From Ptychodera flava (lineage: Eukaryota > Hemichordata > Enteropneusta > Ptychoderidae): a DNA stretch of 64,000 nt. The DNA lies in the NCBI RefSeq assembly GCF_041260155.1, contig NW_027248375.1, positions 434,001 through 498,000 on the forward strand, given 5' to 3'. A program made the position numbers and the translations under genes. Below the pieces are notes generated by a model that did not search any database, had not been told where the DNA came from, and was given only the letters and a program-made list of their open reading frames with translations. Shown here in pieces: positions 46,866 through 59,169 of this stretch (position 1 is its first letter; every line of letters starts with the position of its first letter).

Positions 46866-47321
46866 TCATAAAAGAGTTACAAGATCCAAGATGCAAAATT
46901 GTTAGTGGTTCCTGCAACAAATAAAGATTTTTATCGAAAAGGCTAACTGTAAATAGTGCCAATCAGTGGAATAATGTCGATTTAAATATAAGATCTAGTA
47001 ACTCATTAAGCAGTTTTAAAACTGCCTACCTGAAAGCGTATTGGGTATATTTTTTGTGTTTGTAAGTTTTAGTTTTCTTGTTAAATTTGTTTTTGTTATC
47101 TAGTGTGATTGTGCATTTTTTTCCTCCTGTGTGCAGGTGGTGACTCCTGGCCACTTTTTCTGAGCATTGTATTGTTCTAGCTTTGTTTGTCATGTTTCAT
47201 GTTGTTCTGCTTTGTATCAGTTTGTATGTTCATTTGAGGGCCCTGGGGAAGATAAGCATCTTACTGAAGCTTACCAGGCTACCCTCGTTAAACAAGGTTT
47301 AATAAAATAAATAAAATAAAA
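46866..47321 (+). mobile_element. 3' region of the split LINE
   Basis: Non-coding tail of the LINE whose coding part is 32300-33346 plus 44684-46865. It ends with GTTTAATAAAATAAATAAAAT at about 47321, a simple-repeat 3' end typical of L2-like LINEs, and abuts an unrelated direct repeat. Confidence 0.7.
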
Positions 47322-47324
47322 TAT

Positions 47325-47680
47325 GATTACGTGTTTTACAACAGGTTCATTAATAGTAGTACGCTTCACAGAAGGTTGAATATTCAGTAAACAGACTAGA
47401 AAATTTTAGCATTATAAACTCAACAGAACAACTTGACCTGCTAATGTGACTTCTGAAATGGAAGGACTTTGTGTTCGACAAAATTACAAACTTAGTTATC
47501 AAGCATTGAAATTGACTGTTGATGACTCGACATGTAGTGACATTTATCAAACACTACTAGATGCATGAAATAATACAGTATGACATGAACTACTGCATAC
47601 TTTTTGACGTTATGAAGTTGTGTTAAACAATTGCACCTTGACCTGTCTCATTTTAAAGTGACAGACAAAGAGCAAGGAGA
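47325..47680 (+). repeat. 340 bp direct repeat, copy 1
   Basis: Matches 48912-49250 in order: GGTTCATTAATAGTA, ACGCTTCACAGAA, CAGTAAACAGACTAGA, TTATCAAGCATTGAAATTGA, ATACAGTATGACAT, GTACCTTGACCTG or its variant. The copies are about 1.6 kb apart. No terminal TG...CA or coding region supports an LTR element. Confidence 0.75.
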
Positions 47681-47939
47681 TGTTACGCAACATTTGTAGA
47701 CCTCAGGATAATCACTCACCAAAACACAAGAACAAAGACAGACATTGTATATTCTGACAGCAGTTCAATTGAACACGCCACGCGGAGTGGCAGACAGACT
47801 ACTGATAAGCTAGACGTTCATATGGTCTACTGCCAGAGTATCTATCTCTGACGAGGATTTATTGTATTATGTTTTCAATATTCCTTTCAATAAACCCAAT
47901 TAATACCAATATAATCGACAAGCGTGTGAGGAGTGTAAT

Positions 47940-48390
47940 AAGAACAATCAGATATCTGTTATATCATTATATGTAGCGGGTTTCATCAACTTTCGCACAG
48001 TACTCTCAGAGTTTCATCAAATGTAATGTAACTTTGGAGTAATATCATAATTACAAAGCTCATTAATATGCAAAATGAACCCTTAATTAACTCCACATAA
48101 CTAAATGCTGTACACCACAATTAGATATTTGTCAGATCAGTATCTGCAGCAGATTTCATCACATTTGGTTCAGTTACTTCGGAGATATATGACTAATTAC
48201 AAAACTTCATAAGAGATGCAAATGCGCTACTTGGTAACATTACACTGCCAAATGCTTGTTAGTACAATTCAATATTCATCAGATCAATATCTGTACCAGA
48301 TTTCACTGACCTGGGTGCCGTTATTTCAGAGTTGTATACCTAATTACAAAGTTCATTAAATATGCAAATGAACCAAAATGGTGTCTGTCA
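47940..48390. repeat. Three degenerate units of about 160 bp
   Basis: The word pattern ATATCTGTA.CAGATTTCATC...TTCAGAG...CTAATTACAAAGTTCATTAA...ATGCAAATGAAC recurs near 47950, 48125 and 48275. Confidence 0.6.
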
Positions 48391-48500
48391 AGCCTTAGTG
48401 ATACAAGTAGAACACATGAACTGCTGAAATCCCCGAAAATTTTCCAGTAAAGGAGGAAAATCTCCCAGTTGATGCCATCCTGGATGATACAAGTTGCATT
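48380..48500 (+). repeat. Dispersed 110 bp repeat, copy 2
   Basis: See 18337-18448. Confidence 0.65.
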
Positions 48501-48539
48501 TCCATCTTAACCCTGCCATCGATTCATCTTATCGAAGTT

Positions 48540-48742
48540 TCAGACGCCGGGTCAGAATGCCATGCCTTAATTTGTAGATCTTTTTAATGGTTTCATATTT
48601 TTAGTTTTTTTTGTGTGACTTATCGCTTTATTGTACTTTATGCAATTATATTTTTTATTTACATTTTATGGAGCCTATTAATGAGACTTCTTGTCGCTCC
48701 TTCTCGAAAAAAATAAATAAATAAATAAATAAAAATATAAAA

Positions 48743-48785
<43 letters not shown>

Positions 48786-48786
48786 A
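48540..48786 (+). mobile_element. LINE 3' end with (AATA)n tail
   Basis: A 3' untranslated-like stretch (CTTCTTGTCGCTCCTTCTCG) leads into an 80-base AATA run at about 48707-48786. The layout matches the tails of the L2-type LINEs in this window, but no coding part is attached. Confidence 0.5.
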
Positions 48787-48911
48787 TTGCTACACATCTT
48801 GACCTATGTACTTTTTTCTTTATTTAAACAGGTCCACAATCACCAGTGATAACAGTTGGTTTGGCAAAATCATTCCAGTGATTGAAGGTTTAATTAAAAG
48901 CAGATTATGAA

Positions 48912-49250
48912 CTGAATGTGCTCACGTGTTTTACAATAGGTTCATTAATAGTAATACGCTTCACAGAATGTTGGATACCCAGTAAACAGACTAGACATTT
49001 TAGCATTATAAACTCGACCCCTGAAATGGAAGGACTTCGAATTTGACATAATTACAAACTTAGTTATCAAGCATTGAAATTGACTGCTGATGACTCGAAA
49101 TGTATGGTCATTTTTAACACATACTAGATGCATGAAATAATACAGTATGACATAAACTACTGCATACTTTTTGACTGTTATGAAGTTGTGTTAAATAATT
49201 GTACCTTGACCTGTTGCATTTTAAAATGACAGACCAACGAGCAAGGAGAT
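48912..49250 (+). repeat. 340 bp direct repeat, copy 2
   Basis: See 47325-47680. This copy runs directly into repeat R1 copy b. Confidence 0.75.
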
Positions 49251-51100
49251 ACTTATTCGTAAGGTATTTATATATTTTTTGGAAGGACTTAGAGCAATAA
49301 ACAAGAAAACAACATTAAAAGTATATGTCTTGATATTTATAGGTTGCATGAGCTTGTTTTCTTAACACTTGGTATGCCACATATGCTTGTGTAATATGAG
49401 GGGCAGGGGTAATGTTTCTCTTTCTCTTTCGAATCATAAATGATGACACCATTAAAATGTTACATTGAAAGTGCTGAATGAGGCCTTTTTTTGAGGAAAA
49501 ATCGCACACTTGACAGTTATAAAGCGTAAATATTTCAGTTTGTGTCAATTTTAAGTGTTTTTTTTTAAAACAAGATTGTAACATATAGGGTATGGGTAAT
49601 GTTTCCCTTTCTGCCTCGAACCATAAATTATGAAACCATATATAAGTGTTATACAGATTGAAAGCTCTGAAAAGGGCATTTTCTAAAAATGTGTAGATTT
49701 ATTTTAAAGTTACAATGCCTAAGCCTGTCAGATTGTGTCAATTTTGAGATTTTGAGTAATTATTTGAACAATATGCACAAAACAGTCTGTTTGCCAGGTA
49801 TCGAAATCATCCCCTCTGTGGCATTTACGCTCTATGATTTTCTCAGCAGTCACAATCTGTATATTTGCCATTTAACTGATGGTGGGTACGAGTGTAACGA
49901 CCTGTTTCGTAGGGTGCTGTCACGCCCTCATTAGTAAAATAGGAATGAGTTTGGGGTAGCATATTTACCGCTAGTCGAAAACAAAAACAGCAAAGTACCA
50001 TAAACAATACATTTTTAAAAGGCCCAGATAATATCCTTACTATTGGTTTACAAATTTATTGGGTTAAGCAATGTTATAACATCGATTAGACTTTATGTCG
50101 GCCATGAAATGTGAATTGTAAAATTTGCTTAATTTCAAACTCAACAATTAATTTCCTATTCCTTCAACTATTATTACAAGTATGTATATATTGTTTTGAA
50201 AAACTAAGAGCAATAAAGAAGAAAAGCAATGTTTAATGTGTATACACTACGGATTCAGAAGCTGCATGAGCATGTTTTCTGAATATGTAGTATGTCACAT
50301 ATCTCTCTCTAACTAGACTTATGGTTTGCTTTGTCTTTCGTTGAAGAAGAAAATGCTAGATTTAACCGTAGCTTCTAGGTAATTTTTGTGTCTTTGTACT
50401 TCCTGTTTTGTTTGTGGAGTCCATGTTGACTTCACTGGGCAAAAGTTCGATATACAACAATATATACACATATGCTGATTCTATACATGTGTCATGTGCG
50501 TTAAGTATACACGTACGTATACTAATAAAATGCAAAACTACAGTGTACATTTAGTATGCAAAGATCTGCATTACATATGCTCGCGATCTGCATACAAATA
50601 CGCTACGCATATCAAACGTATTTGAATGTTCCATATACAAAGATATACGTTGCATATGCAATTAACATTGTGTTTAATATACGACAATATACGTAAATAT
50701 GCTAAGCGCATATCAAACATTTTGTCCAGCGCTTGTGTTTGAATTTATTTTTCTGAGTTTCTGAGTCAGTATGAATTTATTTGTGTCTTGTAGGAGACTG
50801 ATTCGGTTCGGACCTTTTTGTGATGGAATTAATTCAGGCCTTTGCAAAAAGTGTTCATTTCTATAATTGTTAGAGTTGTGTGTAGATAGATTTTTAGTAA
50901 ATCCATGTTTTTGTTGGTCACTGTGTTTCATTTATGTTTGGTATGTTGTAATATTGTGTTTGAGATCTTTTGTTTATCATTTTGTGCAGTAATTGTTGCT
51001 TTTTCAGTTTTATTACGCCTACTGTTTCAACACAATGTAGTTAGTGGTCATGTTTTGCCATTGTGTTACGGTAGTGCTATTTAAGGGAAGTGCGATTCTC
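49240..51100 (+). repeat. Long interspersed repeat R1, copy b
   Basis: Same order of landmarks as 7230-9700, without the 693 bp insert found in copy a, but with a 299 bp insert of its own at 50433-50731. The frames here, for example 49689-49934, are not conserved as coding sequence. Confidence 0.7.
50433..50731. mobile_element. 299 bp CACTA-like MITE inserted in R1 copy b
   Basis: It starts CACTGGGCAAAAGTTCGATA and ends TATCAAACATTTTGTCCAGCG, imperfect inverted ends of about 22 bp. CTT flanks both sides (50430-50432 and 50732-50734), a 3 bp duplication. R1 copy a, near 9330, is uninterrupted here. CACT-type ends with a 3 bp target fit the EnSpm/CACTA group. The interior is rich in ATATAC/GTATAT words and has no gene. 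Confidence 0.65.
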
Positions 51101-51199
51101 TCGTGTTCCCCTGTGGTATTAAAAGTAATACTATTTATAGTGAGCTCTGATTCTCCGAAACGGTCATTTTCCTGTGAATATATTTATGATATACTGCAC

Positions 51200-51865
51200 T
51201 TTACCCAATAAAACTATATAAGTTCAGAGGGGCCAGATTCAGCACTTTCAAAATATGAAATATTTTTATGGTTTCATCATCATGATTAGAAAGAGAAAGG
51301 GAAACATTAACCTGTACCCCTTATATTACACAAGGATATGTGGCATCCCACATGTTAAGACAACAAGCTCATGCACCCACTAAATCTCAAGACACATACT
51401 TTAAATGTTGTTTTTCTTGTTTATTGCACTATGTCCTACCAAAAATATATAAATACCTTATGAAAAATTGTTTAGAGAAACAGGAACTTAATTATTGGGT
51501 TTGAAATTTATCAAATTTTACTATTTACGGTCAATGGCCGATATGAAGTCTAATCGACGTCCGAATGTTAATTTATCCCATTGAAATTAAATATCAAAGA
51601 AAAGGTCATGATCTGGTTTTTTAAAATGTAACATGTATAGTATTTTATTGTTTTTGTTTCTGTCAAGCGGTAAATATATGACCCCTACTCCATTGTTGAA
51701 ATCCAAGATGGCGGCCAAGATGGCGCCAAATGAGCCCCATGGGACAATATTTGATTTTGGGAACATCAAAATTCACAAACTATAGATCCTAATGATTACT
51801 AAAATGTAAGTTAAAAATATATCCATGGAGTGCATGGGAACCTTACCTTCCGACTAGACTATAAG
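51200..51865 (-). repeat. Long interspersed repeat R1, copy c, inverted
   Basis: The reverse complement matches 6825-7450: TCGGAAGGTA, CCCATGCA, GTTCCCAAAATCAAATATTG, TTGGATTTCAACAATGG, TTTACCGCT, ATTAGACTT, TGTGTCTTGAGATTTAGTGG. With copy b it forms an inverted pair about 100 bases apart. Confidence 0.7.
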
Positions 51866-51869
51866 GACA

Positions 51870-52690
51870 AAACTGTATAATAGCACTTGTGTTTTTGCAA
51901 GGCTTATTTTTCTTCATAGATAGGTATAGTACGTCTGTGGTGAATCTACTCACTTGTCTTTGTATTGATATCATGGATAATATTGCCGCTGGAATTTCAG
52001 AATACATTTTCTTTTTTACTGGGAACAGAAATTACGTTAATCAAGATGAATATAATGTTAAAAGAATCAGGAGTGCTTGCTATGGAACCAGCGCGTCCAC
52101 TTCCATCGGGGATAAATGAAAAGACAGAAAGGTTACTCTGTATAGTTGTGAGTGGAAAAAGTAAAGTTTACAGGGAGAGGTGTTACTATAGCTCAAGTGC
52201 AGAATAGGAAAGAACTTACAGTCAAAAGGCCTTAAAAACTACATGACTGAAGGTTAGTTGGTCTCATTAATAACTAGAAGAAGTGTTTTAGGTTTTGTAA
52301 GTAAGAGCTTAAGTTTTGGCTCCTGGTTAACTTTTCTGCAGAATTTTATTATCTTGAGAGTAATTTTGTTATCGTTATTGAAAAAAGAAAGTCACATGGC
52401 ATATAACATTCAATTTACTGCCGATGGTTGCTCTCTTAAGAAATTATCTTATTACCACAAAACATGCAAATTGGGAAAGAATAAAATGCTTTGCCTAATG
52501 ATATAATGATGAAATGGATATAGCGATGGTGTAGCCACTAGCGACTCAGTAATTTCCTAGGCGAGGCAAACCCGGGAGATAAAGAAAATTACTATACAGA
52601 AGAAGGAATAACATCCGGATAAAGTCGCAGCTTGAAAGAAATTAGCAGATTACAGTCGTCAGAAGACATTACAGAAGGAACTAGTTGAAA
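51870..52690. other. Unassigned stretch upstream of a LINE
   Basis: No recognised product. Frames at 51889-52119 and 52258-52506 have no motif. Confidence 0.35.
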
Positions 52691-52699
52691 ACTAAGCCA

Positions 52700-54370
52700 T
52701 AACAGCCAATGGAATGGGAATATGACAGCAAGTACTGGTTTAGATAATGTCCATTGCAAACTCCTGAAAATTGCTGCTCCTGTAATTACTGATTCTCTTC
52801 TACGTTTATTTAATATGAGTTTATCTCAGTCTGTTTTTCCGAACGCCTTTAAATGTGCCAGAGTGGTTCCATTGTACAAAGGATCAGGAAGTGTCAATGA
52901 CTTTGCGAATTATCGTCCTATTTCTATCTTACCAGCTCTTTCGAAAATACTTGAGAAACATGTTCACGTTGCTCTGTATTATTATTTGTCTTGTAATGAT
53001 TAGCTGTTAAATAACCAGTCTGGTTTTAGAAAAAACTTCTCGTGCCAAACTGCTTTGTTACGCCTTACAGATGATATTTTATGTAATATTGATGACGGAT
53101 ACTTAAATGGCGTACTCTTGCTTGACCTCTCAAAGGTTTTTGATGTAATCGACCACAAAATTCTTTTGAAGAAATTGTCAGTTTATCGTGTATGTGATGA
53201 AGCTCTCAGTTGGTTCAAATCTTATCTTTCCAATCGTCATTTAATTGTTAGCTATATGGGCGGTATGTCTGAGAGAGCTCTCGTTCAAGCGGGCGTTCCA
53301 CAAGGCTCTATTTTAGGACCGCTCTTATTCACACTTTTTATTAATGATTTACCATTATCTGTAGTTTCTTCTCATTTACATATGTACGCAGACGATCAGA
53401 CATTGCTTGCACGTGGGAAATCCATAGATGATTTTAACAATACTATAAATAATGATGCTGTACCTATCAAGAGCTGGATTTCTGCAAATTCTATGCGCCT
53501 TAATGTTAAGAAAACAAAGAGTCTTTTGATTACAACTCCTTATAGGTTAAATCGTTTAAATGATCGTGATGTATCGTTATCTGTAAACATTCATGGATTT
53601 TCTGTACCATGTGTTCATCTGCAAAGGTTTTAGGTGTAACTCTTGATGAAAGCTTATCTTGGAATGATCATATAAATTACATGTGTACATCGTTGAACAA
53701 AAGAATTGGTCTTTTACGCAGGGTACGTTCTTTTATACCCATTGATTATCGTATCATTTTATACTATGGTTTAATTCAAAGCCCATTAGATTATTGTTGT
53801 GTAGTATGGGGTAACACGACTGAGAAAAATCTAGAGAAACCTTTTACACTGCAGAAGAGAGCTTTGCGTGTACTTTTTGAATTGCCCTATGATTTTCCTT
53901 CTGTAGAATTGTTTTCTGTTTTCAATGTTATGTCAGTAAGACAAAGAATTTATTATTTCCTTGCAATTTTAACTTTTAACTGTGTGACAGGTAATGCTCC
54001 GCAATATCTTTCAGATATGTTAATCTTTTGAAGTAGAATTCATCAATATTATACACGTTCTGTAGAAAAAATGGATTTTAATATTCCAAAAGCAAATATA
54101 TGTATGGGTCAGAGAAGTTTTAAATATCGATCATCGCAAATCTGGAATTCTTTACCCAGTGCATTAAGACATGCTCCAAATATAACAACGTTTAAGGTGA
54201 AAGTGAAACAATTATAAAAAAAGAAATGTTCCTCTGTAATTAGTAATTATTAATTCGTTTTGTTCTTTTTGAGATTTTTGCTCTTTATTTGAGCCCCGAC
54301 GAAAATTTCTCCTTGAGTAACTCGGTCGCTCAGTAAAAGTGTAAATAAAATAAAAATAAATAAATAAAAA
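52700..54370 (+). mobile_element. LINE, 5'-truncated, (AAATA)n tail
   Basis: Starts abruptly within the reverse transcriptase, continues through the C-terminal domain and a 3' untranslated region with GCCCCGACGAAAATTTCTCC, and ends in ATAAAATAAAAATAAATAAAT at about 54370. 5' truncation is usual for LINE copies made by target-primed reverse transcription. Confidence 0.8.
52722..54031 (+). pseudogene. LINE reverse transcriptase, nearly intact
   Basis: Blocks in order: STGLDNVHCKLLKIA, RVVPLYKGSGS, NYRPISILPALSKILE, SGFRKNFSCQTAL, LLDLSKVFDVIDHKIL (the KAFD Ala is Val), [20 protein letters not shown], the catalytic YADDQTLL (53385-53396), RLNVKKTKS, KVLGVTLDESLSWNDHI, SPLDYCCVVWGNTTEK and LQKRALRVLF. 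A TAG stop at 53001-53003 interrupts an otherwise continuous frame before SGFRK, and one frame change occurs near 53615. With so few lesions the copy is younger than the 2.5 kb and 28 kb LINEs. It is close in sequence to the 44.7-46.9 kb element, though not the same. Confidence 0.85.
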
Positions 54371-54638
54371 ATTACTTGTATAGTACTTTTAATAGAATAC
54401 ACGATGTGTCAGTTTCACAACCATGGTTAATACTTTGCACAATCCCTCCATGTTCGCCAAGACCAGGCTTCTTAAACTATCCAAAGCTGAAATGCAGGCG
54501 GAAGTAGCACGGGTGAAGTTTGCAAAATATTATATTGCCCAATGTCCATTTTCCATTCTTTGTATACAAAATGGATACGTAAAGAGGGGTGATTCAGTGG
54601 CTTCAGTATGAATCTTAAAGACAGAGATTGGGTGATAA

Positions 54639-54678
<40 letters not shown>
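54639..54678. repeat. (AAT)n microsatellite, LINE tail
   Basis: Thirteen AAT units ending the minus-strand LINE. Similar ATT runs end the SINE at 6.2 kb. Confidence 0.9.
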
Positions 54679-55059
54679 TTTATTTATTTTATAGCGCATA
54701 ACATAATAGTATAAAATCTCAATGCGCTTTACAACACTTATAGATATAACGAAAGTACATTAAAGTTGTCATAAAAATAATAAGTAACATTACAAACAAG
54801 CATACATAAACATACACGTACACACACGCACACACACACTCGAGCTAATGTAGAACTAGCAGTCTGGTAAAATATCAGAATTGTACACGCTAAAAGTTTC
54901 AACTTTTAAAACACAATTGCAAAACACTAATGGAGTTAGATAAATAAAAACTCACTGTGACAAATATTATTATTGCGCCCCGTATGCCTTCCTTATGAGA
55001 TTGGTTTTAAGTTGTGTTTTAAAAAAATACAGGGAAGGTGCGTTTCGAATAGAAACATC

Positions 55060-55240
55060 TGTAACCTCCACAAATGTAATAATTTCCACAAATGTAGTAT
55101 CAACCACAATTGTAATAAAATCAACCACAAATGTAATAAAATAGTCAACCATTAATGTAACAACCCGTAACCACAAATTTAATAAATTAAATTAACCATA
55201 AATGTAATAAAACTTGACCATAAATGTAATAAACTTGAAC
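55060..55240 (+). repeat. Minisatellite array, left end of element
   Basis: About eight copies of (A)CCA(C/T)AAATGTAATAA with spacers of 2-15 bases (TCAA, CTTG, TTAA). Confidence 0.8.
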
Positions 55241-56054
55241 TTGCATATGTGATCATTAGTTTATCAATGCCCTGAGTAAATAATAACTTTATTAAGACTA
55301 GTGTAATGTTATTGCATACTTTCCTGGAACTAGGTTCCTTTCCGAAACACAGAATAGAATACTTTGAGAACGCTATCAGAAATCGGCGAGGTACTGATCA
55401 AACCATTAGATAATGGAAGTGGAACAGCAGTTTTGACATAATCAGCTGATAATCACATAATAAGGAAGCGTTAAAATACCTCGTCAACCAGTGATACCAC
55501 ACAAAGTTTATGACAGATGACTCAGAACAAATAACAGAGAAATATAAAACCTTATAACAAAAACTTTCAACACAAAAATTGTTGGCGCGAACATATATTT
55601 CAATTTAGTAAAAAACAATACGAACACTACCTTGAACACAGTAGAACAAAATTTGACATCCTGGCATCCTTAGTGAAGGAACAAACTTCAAGTGGGAAAA
55701 CATAGGAATACAGACAATCTATCGATCATTCCACACAATTTATCCACTGAAGACGAATTTGAGGCAATTGATTAAGAAAGTACGACAATTTTCAAAAAAA
55801 CGGCGTTAAAGGATCGTAGTGTTATACAGTCTCCCCCACTCTGGAGTAGAGAGTGCACTGACATTCGCATTATAGCTGTGTCTAGCCATGGCAAATCAGT
55901 TCTGTACACAAAAAAGGGAAACGCAAAATACGCTTTCAAATATGCAAAACACACTAAACGCTAACAATTAAGATATGAATAATGTGTGGAGTTGCTTTCC
56001 TTATTACATAGATCAATATTTAAGGGCTATTTCCTCAATTGCAACGACAAAATA

Positions 56055-56244
56055 GATTTATTACATTTATGGTTGATAAGTATTACATTTGTGGGTTTTT
56101 TTTATTACATTTATAGTTACCATTTATTACATTTGTGGTTGATTTTTGTTACATTTATGGGCGATATTACATTTATGGGTGCATTTTATTACTATTGTGG
56201 TTGATATTACATTTGTGGAGATTATTACATTTGTGGAGGTTACA
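56055..56244 (-). repeat. Minisatellite array, right end of element
   Basis: About eight copies of TTACATTT(A/G)TGG, the complement of the left array, again with irregular spacers. Confidence 0.8.
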
Positions 56245-57249
56245 ACATCAAGGGAATTCCACAGCCTGGGAGCAGCTACCGAAAAAGCGCGCTTTCCATA
56301 ATGCTCCTGATTATAGCGAGGTTCGACAAGTTTTGTAGCATTTGCAGAACGTGTTAATCTACTAGGATTGATAACAATGGGAAGATCTGACAAATAAGTT
56401 GGAGCTTGGCCATGAGGACATTTGTATGTAAGCATAAGAACTTTGAAATCAATTCGATGGATGTAACTCTGGAAGAACAGGTGTAATGTGTTCGTGTTTT
56501 CTAGTACGAGTAACAAAGCGAGCAGCTGAGTTCTGTATGTGTTGTAACCGGTTAATGAGATAATCAGGTAGATGAATGTACATGCTATTACAGTAGTATA
56601 GGCTTGATGTTATGAAGGCGTGGATTAATCTTTCAGTAGTTTTGCTATCTAAGACGTTACGGATACGACCTATGCGATTTAAAACAAACGAGGCTGACTT
56701 ACAAACTTGCAAAATTGATAATGAGCTAAAGCAACACTATCAAAATAAAACCCAAGGTCTCTGACAACATATGAAGGCGTAATTAGATCTTTTCCGACAC
56801 GTAGTCCAGGTAGAGGTGTATGAGGTCTGAATTTCGAATGAAAGTGAATTAATAATGTCTTATTGTCATTTAAAACAAGCTTGTTAACGGCCATCCATTC
56901 ACGGATCTCGTCCACACAAGTTTCAATTTGTAATTTTGAACGATCAGCCCGCTTTACAGGTTAAATAAATTTGTTTGTCATCAGCATACAGCATGAATCT
57001 TATCGAGTGTTTTTCCAGTATGTTCTCAAGGGGGCACGATAAAGTGTAAATAATAATGGCCCTAAGATACTGCCTTGTGGGACTCCATATAAAATTTCAC
57101 GTGGTTTGGAAGCGATATTATTCACCATTACACCCTGAGTCCTTCCTTTTAGGTATGATGCAAACCAATCCAGTGCAGGAAAATCTCTGAATAGATGTCT
57201 TAAACTTGCAGTTGCGTCACTTGTGACTGCTGCTATTACAGATTTTCTT

Positions 57250-59160
57250 GGGCAGAAGAATTAGACTCTGAAAGCAGCTAATACACAGTGTTGTATAATG
57301 GAAGCGACAGGAATGATTGGTTTGGAGGCAATCGTACATGTGACTGCTTTTCCAGTTGTTTCAGTTCTTGTACAGGAAACGGAATTGAAACTAAAATGGG
57401 ATAATTTGATCTTCATATTTTTCGAATTCCAAAAAATGTAACGTGCCGTGTAACTAAATAGCAATATTAAAAATTACCTATAAGTGCAAAACGTATAAAG
57501 AACAGCAGATGATCTTACATTTGCAGATTAAGCCGACATTTACCTTAACATTCAATGATCCAAAATTAGTTCCAATGATGTTAAGAACTGATATGTTAAT
57601 GATGAAAGAATAATGACTGAACGGGCCATAGAAAATTTACTAAAGATACTTAGTGTCCTGAAAAACTAACATGGGGCCGGGGGCACCGACGTCCTTTGTA
57701 CCTCCTTACTGTTTATTATTTGCCATAAATGTGAAATTTGGCAAAAAGTCAAATTGTTTGGACATAAATGAAAGTTATTTGAACTGGTTGGTTACTGCTC
57801 CAGCATAAGTTCAAGTGTGGATTCTAAGTATCAACAACCTTGATATGTGTGAAAGTGAATTAAGAATAAGAGATGGGACTCAATAGGATCAACAATCTCT
57901 AAAACAGGAAAAGGTGAACTTATATGATACAGAAGGGGAGAAAATTTAGCCACAAACTATTGTAATATAATGGACAATGGCTAATCTAAACCAAATTACT
58001 TAAACTGGATTGTTGGCATTGATTACACATGTATTTATTGTCCATCAAATAGAAAATAAATTTGGGCCATTTACTAAAAAACATTTGCTTGTTACACTCA
58101 CCACACTTGTACTTAGTATTTGGAGTGTACACCTATCTACAATACAATGCTAAAAAGTTTGGACTCTGTAGGTCAACAGTGCATCTTTAATGTATGAGAC
58201 TAAATACGCTTACCCTCAAGTATGTATAGGCCAAAAACAATATTTAATTTTGAATTATGTGGTGCAGGGAAGGACATACAATATGGTGAAAAGCAAACTA
58301 AATATAAAAACTGAATATACAATTATATGGAGATGTTGTTTCACAGTCATGAGTATCTGGTGTGTGCCGAGAGACAAATATTGAAATTGGACAGTGTCAT
58401 CCTGACCACAGTTTGTCTGACTGGTTGTATCCTTCTGATTTCCTGACATGGTGATAGGTACAAAATATTATGTTATTCACGATAGTTATACAACATAGCT
58501 TGCATTTTTTTCAAGTAGAACTGATCACGAGTTTTACATGTAAGATAACTTTCTCATAAACTGTAAATTCCGGCTTCTGGCAGCTCAAACGTCGCAATAC
58601 TATATTTTTTGATATAATATGGAGTGACTTGCACACACATGCAATATGCAGTGACAGTCGATATATTAATAGTAAGAGTCTACTACATTCAAGCATAGTG
58701 ATGTTGACAACTACATGCATGCCAATGCACGATTTCAAAGTAGCCAGGAGGAAATTCTAATGGTCTTTTAGTGGAAATATAGGTATTAAACGACAGTGAA
58801 ACAAACAACATTAGTTATCGTGACCTTGCTTAAGTGCAATCTCGGATCATGTATGATCTGATGATCATGCCAAATTACCATGTCGGATTATGCCATGATT
58901 CTGAAGTGCGCGTAAATCGGTCAACATAAGCACACACTGTCTTTAGCGATCGAAGTCAACAATGATGTCAAAATCAATGCACAACTGTCGAAATTACCCA
59001 AAATAAGCAACAGAAAACTAAAAGTTATCGCTGTGTCGAAAGGACAGTACATCAACATAAAACGACGCTAGTTTGTTATGACATGGAGGTAGAAGGATAG
59101 AGCGTTCCCTCGCACTCACCCACCTATTAGTATGGGCCGCCAGTTGGATTGCCTCGCTAA
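57250..59160. other. Unassigned stretch
   Basis: No gene or repeat is recognised. Frames at 58190-58384 and 58511-58738 carry no motif. Confidence 0.35.
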
Positions 59161-59169
59161 AGCAATGGC

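Larger units (their letters stand above)
55060..56244. mobile_element. 1185 bp element with minisatellite inverted ends
   Basis: It lies inside a LINE frame between RLWNSL and IRNAPSLYFF, so both borders are exact. Ends are TGTAACCTCCACAAATGTAA and its complement. ACATC flanks both sides (55055-55059 and 56245-56249), a 5 bp target duplication. Both ends are arrays of the word CCACAAATGTAATAA and variants, running 55060-55240 in one direction and 56055-56244 in the other. The interior has no recognised gene. I cannot place it in a transposon superfamily. Confidence 0.8.
54637..57245 (-). mobile_element. L2-type LINE interrupted by a minisatellite-TIR element
   Basis: Minus-strand order from 57245: reverse transcriptase, C-terminal domain to 56250, the foreign insert 55060-56244, then the rest of the C-terminus (IRNAPSLYFFKTQLKTNLI) from 55050, and a 3' tail TTGTAAAGCGCATTGAG...ATGCGCTATAAAATAAAT followed by a long (ATT)n run (54639-54678). 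The tail closely matches the SINE tails at 6.2 and 12.5 kb. The 5' end is truncated near 57245. Confidence 0.85.
54960..57245 (-). pseudogene. LINE reverse transcriptase and C-terminus
   Basis: DNA at about 57180-56930 encodes [29 protein letters not shown] and the catalytic LYADDKQIYL (YADD at 56977-56988). The frame 56915-56679 continues EWMAVNKLVLNDNKTLLIHF, frame 56712-56449 gives LYYCNSMYIHLPDYLINRLQ and NSAARFVTRTRK, and frame 56516-56250 gives KVLMLTYKCPHGQAPTYLSDL and RAFSVAAPRLWNSL. Beyond the insert it ends IRNAPSLYFFKTQLKTNLI with RKAYGAQ. Frame changes make it a pseudogene. Confidence 0.8.

Noticed and set aside
47930..48390. Possible CRISPR-like array
   Set aside because: Units are long, degenerate and lack constant-length spacers; the DNA is eukaryotic.
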